A stretch of DNA of 64,000 nt. Origin: Adiantum capillus-veneris. Lineage: Eukaryota > Streptophyta > Polypodiopsida > Polypodiales > Pteridaceae. Under the pieces are notes generated by a model. The model searched no databases. It saw only the letters and a program-made list of their open reading frames with translations, and was not told where the DNA came from. The position numbers were made by a program, and so were the translations under genes. The DNA lies in contig CM043960.1 in assembly GCA_014529385.2 (NCBI GenBank), positions 23,932,396 to 23,996,395 of the forward strand. The letters are read 5' to 3'. Every line of letters begins with the position of its first letter. The first letter of the stretch is position 1. Shown here in pieces: positions 23,814 through 35,059 of the stretch.

Positions 23814-25357
23814 ACTAATATGTAATTCCCTCAAATGATTTTCTCATGTTAAACTGATCATTTAATATGGGGAAGTACTAGAGGAGTAAAAGCTAGAATA
23901 TTGGTAGCGCTACCAGACCGGTCTCAACAGGGATCCAAAGGAGTGAAAATAGGGATCCAAAGGGGGGCAATCTACAAAAGAGCAATGTGCATCAATGGAG
24001 ATTAAAAGACCTAAGTTTCACACCATTAAGACTTCCATAGGCTAAGGTTTCAAAAATTTAACTAAAAAGTCCAATAGCCAAAGGTGGAAAAATTGGATGG
24101 CTATGGGAAGACTTAAAAATCTTCTCACATCCCTAGGAAGGAGGGGGAGAGCCCTAATGGTAGGGGAAGAGAGAGAAAAACACACACACACGCACACACT
24201 CCCAAGCTCTTTCCAAAGGCAAGAATGGACACATGGCAGGCTTGTAGGCTAGTTGCCCCCAATTTCCCCTCAAATCCTATTGGATGGCCATAGAGGTGGA
24301 CCAATGAGAATTAGGCTAGAGTAAAATTAATCTAATCAATTTAAAAATGCTTGATAAAAGAACCAATAGAAATTAGCTCCCAGAGGACTATTGATAGTCT
24401 AACAAGGGGTCCAATGAGCATCCAGCAGCTTGATTCCTATTGGCCAGAAGACTAAAAGGTCCAATGAGAGTTTAAATGAATTATTTTAATTACCCAAAGC
24501 TCTCACAAAAGGGGAAAGGGGGACACTTGTCACAAGGCTATCAATTATGCTTCCTAATTCCTATTGGCTAAGCTTTGTAGGAACCAATGGGAAGCTAGCA
24601 AGAGCTTCTTGGAAGAGGGGTCGACCAAGAGAGAGAGAGAGAGAGGTTGGCATTTTTACACTAACTCACTTTGCTATACACACACACAAAAATCATGTGT
24701 TGAGTAAGAACTCCATCTCCTTCTCCAAGCATTGAGAATTAGATGCCTACACCAACAACTCTTGGCTATGGAATGCAAATCAGACCAAGAGCCAAGCTTC
24801 AATGGCATGCTCATCTCCTCTACCATGCTAATTCTAAGCTAAGCTATGCTATTAGAGTGATATGTGAGGAGAATACTTATTTTTCATAAGATACATCTTC
24901 TTCCTCTCAATCTTTCCTCATTCTTTGCTAGCTCTCACCATATTTGAAGGTGTGTGAGGTCTTGGGACTGAGTCTAGGGATACTAGGTGTGTTTTTCAAG
25001 AATAATTTGGTGCATGAAGCTTCCATCTTCATTGCACCGACGAGTTTTGTGGAGGAACACAAAGATTGTATTGTACAAAAGTCTCCTTTGATGGGAGAAG
25101 CTATAATACAAAGCCTTTTTAGAGGAAGGACCGTGGAGGAAGGACCAGTTCCATGTAAATCCAGTCCTCATATGTTGTCAATTGTTCTATTTCTATTTCT
25201 CTCTCGTTCAATGCCAAACTACCTAGGTGTAAATTGCTATGTTGATCTCTCAAATTAAGTACTCTCTCTATGCTCATTAGGAACTTGTTCAAGATTAATG
25301 AAATGCTCAATATGTTATCATTTTTTGCTACACACAAGTTACTTGTGCATTAAATGT
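23814..25357 (+). repeat. Family-1 gypsy 5' LTR (copy C), 3' end clipped
   Basis: Starts TGTCATAAAAACTAATATG. The end reads ...GTGCATTAAATGT and then switches to CTTAATAATGG, so the final TACA and primer site are deleted. It contains shortened (GA)n and (CA)n tracts at the positions used in its sister LTRs. Confidence 0.85.
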
Positions 25358-25610
25358 CTTAATAATGGTCTTAATAATGGAGTCCTATGGGGCTTGCCTA
25401 TGGCTTAACCATTATTGAGCTATTAGAAGCTTGACAAGAATCGGTGTTGTCTTAGCTCAGTTGAACCCTCTCTTCTATTCCTTGCAATTAGTAATATTCG
25501 AGCCACGGATATAGATGCTTGAGTGCTTATCTTTGAAGGTAAAGAGGAGTAGCAACTAGGGCTTGAAGGGCCAAAGTACAAGTAAATATTTACATCTAAA
25601 ATTTGCTAGT

Positions 25611-27070
25611 ATGGCTGACAAAGGAAAAGAGATTGAAACGAATGTTGATAGCTTTGATTTTGCTAATGAAAGAGAACCTAATGATGTCCCTATGCTTTTT
25701 TCTAGGATTCAACAAGCTTTGGGAAATCCATCCCTCCAAGATGAAGTGCTATAGCAATTGCACACCCATGGTATTATCCAAACTCCCCACCAAGAAGAGA
25801 GAGTACTTAGGAAATCTCCTGGCGAGACTTCCAAAGAGGACTGTCTCCGATAAGGGAAGAAGAGGAGGATCCGTACGAAGGGCTCAAATACTTACTACTC
25901 GATGAGGCATCTCCCTCTCAAAGGAGAACCCAAGTTTCAATGGAAGAGCCCCCATTGAAAGAACGAGAAAGAAGCGAGTGTCCCTCCACCTCGGCGGAGA
26001 TGGCTCCACAAGGACGGCGGGAAAAATGCTCTCCAACACCCCCTAAATGAAGAAGACCATCGCATACTCCCCTTCATTATAATTCAAAGAGGGAAGAGAG
26101 AAAACAAGAGAAGAAAAAGGCGAGAAAGAGGTCACCCTTCTTCTCCATGTTCTTCATCCTCTTCCTCTTTTGAAGAAAGCGATGGTGCAGCTCTCCAACT
26201 GCCCAAGAGAAGAGGCCATAGGAATCCTATGCCGCCTGGAAAAGGTCGTCCAAGCTCAAAAAGTTCAAAGAGGGAGGAAAGAACATCTCTTTCCTTACCT
26301 ACGATGGCACCTTTGGTGCTATGGACAAAGTCTTGGCCTTTATCCAACAGTTTGATGCGGTGTTTGGAGATGAGGGCTTCACGGAGTCCTCTAAACTACG
26401 TCATGTAGCTATGCATTTTCAAACGTCTAACAGGAAATGGTGTTCTAGCCTATGAGCAAACGATGAAGCTCCATGAACATAGAAAGCTTTAAGAGCTTCC
26501 ATCATGAAGCGATTTTTGGCTAGCGATGCCAAAGACAAAGTACTCACCGAATGGAAAAGCTTGAAGCTCTCTCCCTATGAATCTCACAAATATGTAAACA
26601 AGTTTTGGGATTTACATCTCAAAGACACTATCTACAAAAAGATTGATTTTGGAGACAAAGTACTCACCGAATGGAAAAGCTTGAAGCTCTCTCCCTATGA
26701 ATCTCACAAATATGTAAACAAGTTTTGGGATTTACATCTCAAAGCCACTATCTACAAAAAGATGGATTTTGGAGAGAAAAAACAACAATTTTGTGTGGGT
26801 TATCTGAGGATATGGTGGAGTATGTTAACTCCCAAAGGCCTCCCACCATATTTGTGGTCATACACCATACCATGGTGGCTTCAAGAATCAACTTTTAACA
26901 AGGGGCTAAGAGAAATCTTAAGCCCATGGAAAACAAGGATCCTAATGAGCCTAAAAGGAAGGACAAAGTCCAAAAGTCTCCCAAAGGCAACACCAACAAC
27001 AACAAAGCCAAGGAGAAGGGAGTTTATAAAGGCAAAAATAAACTCTCTCCTAGAGAGCTAGAGCATTATT
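25611..27070 (+). pseudogene. Family-1 gag, unit 2
   Basis: Starts MADKGKEIETNVDSFDFANE and stays open to a stop at 25754. Further frames carry the basic/Ser-rich region and capsid segment. At 26504-27061 the frame has IMKRFLASDAKDKVLTEWKS and two in-frame 40-residue tandem copies of DKVLTEWKSL...IYKKIDFG. The zinc knuckle after it, at about 27085-27130, is CFNCGEQGHAYRAS, a CX2CX4H form with the last Cys replaced by Ser. Stops and frameshifts show decay. Confidence 0.8.
26534..26773 (+). repeat. In-frame tandem duplication, 2 x 120 bp, in gag
   Basis: 26534-26653 and 26654-26773 are nearly identical and encode 40 residues each. Unit 1 has a single copy, so this arose after the segmental duplication or was lost from unit 1. 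Confidence 0.85.
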
Positions 27071-27084
27071 GAAAAGATAACCGT

Positions 27085-30000
27085 TGTTTCAACTGTGGGG
27101 AGCAAGGGCATGCCTATCGTGCTTCCCCCCACAAGAATACACGTAATGAGCCTCCTAGAGCTACCTTGGTTGAAATTCAAGAAGAGGATACTCATCACAA
27201 AGGATCTCCTCTATGTCATGCTTGGGGAAAAGGTAAGAGAACATGATGCTTTCATTCTCTTTCATCCTGGTTCTACTCACAATTTCATATCCACAAATTT
27301 AGCCACCAGGCTAGGCATCCAAGCCTATGAGATGGGAGATGTCCTACTTGCCGATGGTGCTTTCAAGGGACAAGAAGCCTCAATCGCTCCGTTAATTGGG
27401 AAATTAAGGCTCCATGTCCAAAGCTATGTGGACAAGGAGGACTTGTTCATCTCTCCTCTCAAACATCAGTATGTAATCCTAGGGGCACCATGGTTTGATT
27501 GCATGGCTGCTAATGTTAAATTCTTGAAAAACAAATATATGTACATACATGCTAAGGAGTGGGTAGCACCATACCCATTGTAGATAAGCAAGATTTCAAT
27601 AAGTCAATAAAGAGCTCTATTTCCCTGTACATGGTTTTTGTTAAAGATTCTTAAAATAAACCTAGTGTTTAAGAAAAAGAAGATATAACCAATCAAAAGG
27701 AATTAGAGTTATCCAATTTCCTCAAGGGATTCCAAGATGTTTTCATTGACGACATCCCTTGTGAGCTACCTCCCAAATGAGGGGATGGTGAACATGCAAT
27801 TGAACTTCTTCTAGGAAGCTCACCGCCTAATAAACCTCCTTATCCAGTTTCTCAAGCTTAGCAAGAGGAGATTATGTGGAAAGTGCATGAGTTGGTTGAG
27901 AAAGGCATGGTTAGGCCTAGCTCATCTCCATTTTGTTCACCAGTGTTATTAGTGCAAAAGAAAGATGGCACATATCGTATGTGTGTCGACTATAGAGCCC
28001 TAAATAGGATCACTATCAAGAATAGGTTTCCCATTCCGTGGGTGGAAGACCTATTTGATAAGCTACAGGGGTTGACCTACTTTAGTAGGATTTACCTAAA
28101 AAGTGGCTACCATCAAATAAGGATAGTTAATAAATACATTGTAAAGACCGCATTTCACACTACGTTTGGTCTTTACGAGTACATTGTCATGCCTTTTGGC
28201 TTGACCAATGCACCAGCCACATTTAACCGCATGATGGAGAAACTAGAGTGTTCTTTGATGATATAGTCATCTACTCTAATTCATTAGACGAACACAAGCA
28301 ACAACTCCAGGTAATATTTCAAGTTTTACGAGAGAATAAACTTTATATTAATTGAAAGAAAAGTAAATTTTTCTTACAAGAGATTCAATATTTAGGTCAC
28401 ATTATCTCTCAAGATGGCATCCAAATGGAACCATCAAAGCTAGAGGTAATAAAAGGATGGCCCAATCCAAGGAATCTGCATGAACTAAGAAGCTTTGTAG
28501 TTATGTGTGCATACTATAGACGCTTCATAGAAACATTTTCACAAATCGTAGGACCATTACATGAACTAACAAAGAAAAATGTTGGGTATATATGGTCCAC
28601 CAAGTAGAACAATGTTGGGTATATATGGTCCACCAAGTAGAACAATGCTTTCAAAAATCTTAAAGAGAAGCTTATCTCTCAACCTGTGCTTACACTGCCA
28701 GATCTCTCAAAGCCATTTGAGGTCCAATACGATGCTTGTGATAACTTCCTTGGAGCTATTTTGCTCCAAAAGGCAACCCACAACCTATGAAAGTCGAAGG
28801 CTCAACCCTGTTGAGTAAGCCCTAGGTATATATGAGAAGGAACTCTTAGCAATTCCACATGCTCTAGATTTGTGGAAGCATTATTTATTGGGGACTCCTT
28901 TCATTCTACGATGAACGGATCACCAAAGCCTTAAGTATTTCACAACGTAGACCAAGCTCTCCAACAAACAAATGAGGTGGGCAAATTTTCTTTCGCAATT
29001 CCATTTTCATATTGCTCACATTGCTGTCAAGCATAATGTGCAAGTAGCCAATGCACTCTTAAGACAATCGAGAGTGAATGCGGTATCCATAGCAACTCAC
29101 AATATCTATCTTCTATGATAGATGAGTACTCTATCGATCCCCATTTTAAAAATGTGATTTCAGCCCTTGCACTAGGGAAAGAAGGAAGAACCATTTACCT
29201 TACAAGATGGGTATCTTCTGTAAGGGAACAGACTATGCATTACTAACTCACTACGTGAAAAATTAATGTCTAAATCCCATGCTCCCCCTTATGTAGGGCA
29301 TAGAGGGATCCAGACGACCCTTAAAGGGATAGAAACATACTTCTATTGGCTTGCCATGAAAGCAGACATACAAGAGTATGTTTCAAAATATGTGGTATGC
29401 CAAAAGACGAAGTTTGATAGAGGGAAGCAACCTAGATTTCTTCAACCTTTGTCAATCCCTAATTCACCATGGGAGAGCATATCCATAGATTTTATCTTTG
29501 GACTGCCCAAGTCTATCCATGGGAATACATGAATATGGATGATAGTAGACAGGTTTAGTAAAAAAGCACATTTCATACCTATCAAAAAGACTATCAAGGC
29601 CCATCAAATGGCAACCCTCTTTATATCACAAATCTTCAACTACCACGGCTTGCCAATTTCCATAGTGTCGGATAGAGATCCTAGAATAACCATGCATTTT
29701 TGGAAGGGTCTCTTTGAGAATTTAGGTACAAGGCTAAACTTCTCTTCGGCCTATCACCCGCAAGTGGGTGGCCAAAGCGAACTAGCTAACTTGACAATTC
29801 TTGATCTACTAAAAGCTTATGTCACAAAAGTAGATCAAAAGTCCCAATGAGAGAAGTACTTACCTTTAGTGGAGTATGCTTACAATGACATTGTACATAC
29901 TTTATGGGAAAAGCACCTTTTGAGGTGATAGAGGGAAGATCAAAAAGTCCCCTGCTACTCAAGGTACATGGGAAGGTCTTCGCTATTGGCAGATGAATCT

Positions 30001-30360
30001 AGATGAGACCTGCAACAATCATTCCAAAAGATTAAGGATTCTATATCCATCTCTCAGCAAAGGCAAAAGGTGGCTACTCATAAGTATAGAACAGCTCTAG
30101 TATTTAAAGAAAAATGATTGGGTCTTGCTTAAGTTTCCCAAAGCTCGATTAAGACACACTACGGGCAAGAATCCTACGGGACTTCAAAAGTACTATTCTA
30201 AGCTAGCAAAAAGGTACTATGGTCCCTTTCATATTCGTAGGAAAATCAATGAGGTGACCTATCAAATCAAATTAACCAACCATTGGCTTATACACAATGC
30301 TTTTCATGTGAGCCTACTAAAGACTTACAAAGGAGAGCCACCTCAAGAATAAACCATTGA
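27085..30360 (+). pseudogene. Family-1 pol, unit 2: protease, RT, RNase H, integrase
   Basis: The protease has FHPGSTHNFIS with the catalytic Asp changed to His. RT (27874-28607) has [20 protein letters not shown] and [20 protein letters not shown] ~29-bp deletion just before the FFDD catalytic site breaks the frame at about 28240. RNase H (28700-29150) is badly eroded. Integrase starts with the HHCC region (PPYVGHRGI...YVVCQKTKFDRGK), then the DDE core with IVDRFSKKAHFIP, VSDRDPRI and QSELANLTI. The C-terminal region (30125-30352) has [19 protein letters not shown]. Upstream of integrase the segment 28579-28650 repeats a 38-bp unit encoding MLGIYGPPSRT. Confidence 0.85.
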
Positions 30361-30396
30361 AGACCCACCAAAGATCAAGGACCAAGAAGAGATGCT

Positions 30397-30642
30397 TGTG
30401 CGCATCTATCACATGTGTCAAAGCAAAGGATTTGTCGTACACTGTGTGCAAGCCACAAATGGCTACAAACACACAACCAGATTAATCTAGCAAGCTCAAG
30501 AGAGCAAGGGTGTGTCACTATCCGCCCTACGCTCGCCTTCGTGGAGGATTCCTTACCGTAAAGAAGAGGGAGCTACCATCGTGCCACGCTCAACCGCCTC
30601 GCTGATGTCGTGCCATCGCAATGCTCAATCTCTCTATCTATC

Positions 30643-30679
<37 letters not shown>

Positions 30680-30868
30680 CACACACACAAAAGGAGATGA
30701 AGAAGAAGATGGAGCTCGACATTCACACTTGGGCGCCCATGCTTAGACAACTAACCTTTGAATGTTCCAGTTAGAGTGTGCCTCTCATCAGCGATCACTC
30801 TTACTCTTTTCCTATTGGACTGACAAGCCTAGCCCATGACTACTAGAAGTGGACGCCGATGGTTAACA
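30397..30868 (-). repeat. Nested element, 3' LTR
   Basis: Plus-strand ends TGTGCGCATCTATC and GGTTAACA, 472 bp, including a (CT)n run at about 30637-30676. Confidence 0.85.
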
Positions 30869-30882
30869 TGCCCCCCTTCTTG
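30869..30882 (-). other. Polypurine tract of nested element
   Basis: The minus strand reads CAAGAAGGGGGGCA immediately before the LTR start TGTTAACC. Confidence 0.8.
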
Positions 30883-33800
30883 ATGTAGATTCCAGCCTCG
30901 GAATATAATAGTGCAGCATCGGGATTCACAATAGGATTACCTATAGCAGAAGAAAAACAACATTGTGAAAGCTCAAAGGCAGCATGTGTAGGCATGCAAT
31001 AAGTGAGAAGCACATATGATATTCTAGGAAATGCAAAAAAATAAATAAATCATGAATTGTAACATTGCCAACTAGAAGAAGCGTAGTACCTGAATAAAAT
31101 GCAATTGAGTTAAGGTCTATTAGGTTGACTCTAAGAGAAGTACACAAGAGCTAGGGATAAAGTAAGTATTAGATTGACCAACGTTAATAAAAAAAATGTC
31201 AACTAAAGAGTAGTTAACCCTAAGAATGCTCGTCGGGGTCTAAAGACTAGTGATCTTGTCACTTATACCACTCAAGTGTGATCAACATAGAATACAAGGA
31301 AGTTTGTGCTATTTTCTTTCTCTTTTCTCTTTTGTTGTTGTTGTCATAGTTGCTACAAGTAGCTGGGGAGCTCGAGGTCACAAATACCAGCTTGAGCATA
31401 AACTAGATGGGAGACTTGAGGTCTCAATACCAGCTTAACACATGGACTTCCACAACACTCACACTTAGGTGGAATAACCTAGAGAGAATTGTATCCTCAT
31501 AGCCTAAAACATTACTAAAGTTACTACAATTAATAGACTATTCAGGAATTAAAGTCAGCAATTAAATGGCCTAGTTTAACCTAAGGTCCTGATACCTACT
31601 TAAAGCCAACTAATAGACCAAACCCAAAGAGAAGAACAAGGTACTAGAAGTTTGAAAAAATTATAGCATCTAAATTGGCAATGTCGCAACTTCATAAATT
31701 TAATGCATTGTTAGAAAGTCAAATTACAAGATGCAAATATGTAACTGTGGAAAGCATAGATAAAGGAAGTAGTACACTTGATATAATGGAGAACATCCGT
31801 TGTAACATGTAAACATCCATTGTCGTTGTCCTTTGAAGGCATCCTTATGTCTAGTCACAAACTGCACAATAGTCACCACCAAACATCCACATTCTAGAGG
31901 CACATCAGTGGGAAAAATAACTTTCCTAATCACTAAACTCTAAAACAAAAACACTCCTATTGTACTAATCCTACCTACCCTCCATCACTTGAGTGATGAG
32001 AATTAAAGTAAGTGGAGGTTGGAGAGCTCGCTCGGTATCTCTAAGGCTAAACTGCCATCCTCATCATCAAGGTAGGTGTAATCTTCTTCGGTAAGGTCGT
32101 GTGTCTTGTATGTCCAATCACCATTATCGTCCTTGTCCTCTTCCGTGAAGAATAGTATTAGGAATGTTATGAGGTGTGCATACTCAGCCTAGGCAAAAGG
32201 GTAAACTTGGACAATTGGGTGAACTTCTTAGATAGAATAGATATCCGTCGTAGTCACCAACCACTCTAACTCCTCAACATTTCTCTCACAAGCAAGTGTT
32301 TCAACCAAATCCCATGTAGAGGAATTATGAGGATAACATAAATGCATTACTTGGGACAGGTAAAAAGAATATTCATAAGAATCAGTCGTATCTGTGAACA
32401 CAAATAGAGGATGGTTAGGTGTTTGATGACATAGGTTTTTGTTTCAGTGTACCTGATGTGACATGTGTAGATCTGGATCAATGATTTTGACTAGTATTGT
32501 GCACACTCGTTTGCTAATTGCTCTTGATCTTTACTATTATTTTTTTCTATTTTTTTAAAAACTAGGGTGGCTTGTTACTATATATCTATATATATGCAAT
32601 CCCTAAAATCAAAAAGCTCAAGGGTCAAGAAAAGAAGGGTAAGAGGGAAACAATTCAATAGGTTGATGTGAATGAAGACTCCCCCCTTCCTTGGGTAGAT
32701 CATACTTTAAAAAAATGTCATCACCTTTTGGAACCATTTATTGCAATTGGTAATAGGTGAGAAATTTAGCCAATAGTTCTCTATTACCTTGAGCCTCATC
32801 GGGTTGCAAGGGTGGTAAGGTACTCTCCCATGAACGAACTTGAAATAGTGCATCAGGTAATAATTGAACAATGGGAGGTGTCAAATCTTTTGTAGCTTCA
32901 TGGAGGCTGCCTATGGTAGGTGGAGGTTGTGTAGAAGCATTTACCTCTATGGATGCATCACATGAGGAGCTAGAAGCTTCATGGAACTCCCCCTTTCCTG
33001 AGCTAAGCAGAATAGATTGGTTTTGCCTTGGAACCTAAACTAGCTCTGGAATAGGTGTGTAGCATTCTATGATCTTTCCCTTCCCACGATCTTCCATCGG
33101 CTTTGGAATCACACGGTTTGACTCACATGGTTTTGTAGTGGATAGGGAAGGACACAATTTACGTTTAGGTACCCAAATTTGATCATTTGCATCATAGTAG
33201 CCTTGGGCTTCTAATAGTTGTTTGGGAATCCAACATGATTTGGTTTTCACCTTCTTAACCTGAGTGGACGCCTTGCTTCAAGGTTTCCTTTGTGAATTAA
33301 CTTGAACCATAGGGTAGTCCAATAATGATACCTTGGGGACCCATTGATATGTACCCTTGTTCAGATCACGTGGAGCCTTTGATGTAGCATTGTCTGTTGT
33401 AGCCATGGAAGTTGAAGCTTTAGAGGGTTGTGCTACTGGCAAGGATGTTGTGATTTTTTTGGATTGGCAATATTTTGTTGTTTTTCAACCTTCTTAACCT
33501 GAGTGGACTTGGTTTTTACCTTCTTAACCTGAGTGGACGCCTTCCTTCAAGGTTTCCTCTGTGAATTAACTTGAACCATAGGGTGGTCTGATAATGATAC
33601 CTTGGGTACCCATTTATAGGTACCCTTGGTCAGATCACGTGGAGCCTTTGATGTAGCATTGTCTATCGTGGCCATGGAAGTTGAAGCTTTAGAGGGTTGT
33701 GCTACTGGCAACAAGGATGTTGTGACTTTTTGGATTGGCAATATTTTGTTTTTTTTTGTGTTATGAAGAGGTGAGATTTCAGGTGTTATTCTTTGAGAAG

Positions 33801-35059
33801 TAGGGCCATGAGTTGGTTTCTGCGTCATGATACTCCCGGTCTCCCAATCTATATTACATTTGACTGCAGACATCCATTTGTGCCCCAGGTTTATATTACC
33901 CTCCATAGTACCAACACGCATGACCAAAACGCTTTGAACCACGGTTCCATTGTCACGACAGGAGTGTGTAGGAATCCAAAAATAGTGGTATTCTTCTTAT
34001 TGACACCCTTCACTTGGATGGTGCTTGTGGAGAGGGTAGTTTTCCTAGCTGACACCAAACTCCATAGGATAACAAATTATGTTGAGCTCTTGTATCCAAT
34101 AATGTGTTATGTAGTACTCTCCCATAGAGGCTATTTAGTCCAATTGAATATCATAGAGGTGGCTCAGATTCCAATGAATCATCATCAGTGTCTTTAAAAA
34201 ATGCTTTTGTGATTCCCAAATTAGTTTCTCGTTGGCGTTGTTGCACATATTTTGAGAACCCCATTTTTTGTAAATTTGTACATACGGACATGACGCTTGA
34301 TGTCAAAATTGTGTGTGGGATTTATTTTTGTGGGGTTTTTATCTTGCTTTAGCAAGCACGTGTACATGCACTACAAGTCGTTAGTGTAGTGATAGCTGTT
34401 GGGCTTCTGTAACTGCCCATGAGTGAGTTTTTTGAAGGGAGACTTGTATATAACAAAACCTCATGTACAAACTAAAAAAAGTTCAGTCAAATATTAAAAA
34501 TTTGCAGGTTTTGGGTCGTTGTGGCTTCTTGATGTTTTTGGATGCAGTTTCTTGCCCTTGACTAGCCTTCCTACGCGTAGTCGGCCGTGGCAGCTTGCTA
34601 TTCGCGCCAATTTTTCACATAGAGGTACATAGAATTGAAATTTGTGGTCTTCAGAGGTTTTGTTGTAGAAAATTCAGAGAATTTTGGAGGCTTAAAAGCA
34701 TCCCTTTTGGAGTTTTGGTTTGGGAGATACAACCTATTTCCCACAACGCACAGGATATGGCATCTTGCAGGTAGTTTGGTGTATGGTAAGTTGTGGAAGC
34801 TCTTTTGTTTGGAGATGTGTGTACACTTCAAAATTGTGTTTTTGAAGAGTTATTTGGTGAAGGTGGAATATATTTCTCTGAAGTGCATTGGTCGGCGTGT
34901 GCTGTAAATCCATGCCACGGTAAGTGCTTCCTAATTTTCATGGTGGTCTTTTGGGTGGGCGTGTGCTGGTAAATTCTCAAGAGATCACTTGTCTTTGAGT
35001 TGTGGTTTTGTTGAGGTTCTTTTGATACCGTTTGTGGTCTTGATCTTGTGTCTTGAGTG
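30883..35059 (-). other. Long 3' region of nested gypsy element, coding remnants only
   Basis: About 4.2 kb separate integrase from the 3' LTR. The only longer minus-strand frame, 33547-33942, is Thr/Pro/Ser-rich and contains ITPEISPLHNTKKNKILPIQ. I recognise no env or other domain. An extra downstream region of this kind is typical of Athila/Tat elements. A tandem duplication occupies 33245-33727. Confidence 0.5.
33245..33727. repeat. Tandem duplication, two ~205-bp copies
   Basis: About 33245-33452 and 33520-33727 share GGACGCCTT, GTGAATTAACTTGAACCATA and TTTAGAGGGTTGTGCTACTG in the same order. A shorter unit with TTCTTAACCTGAGTGGAC occurs three times around them. Confidence 0.75.

Larger units (their letters stand above)
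17945..28561 (+). repeat. Large tandem segmental duplication (units 17945-23500 and 23501-28561)
   Basis: Unit 1 starts with about 310 bp of flanking DNA (TTGTAAGCTTC...), then a family-1 LTR, gag, protease and RT. It stops mid-RT at 23500, after GGACCATTACAT. There the sequence switches to the same flanking DNA (23501-23813) followed by the second LTR. Unit 2 passes the equivalent point (28561) and continues into RNase H and integrase. The units share unusual lesions: a stop inside RT (YIN then TGA), a stop after LPPK, and a protease Asp-to-His change. They therefore arose by duplication of one already mutated element, not by two insertions. Length differs mainly because unit 1 has a ~0.53-kb insertion at 21403-21931. 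Confidence 0.85.
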
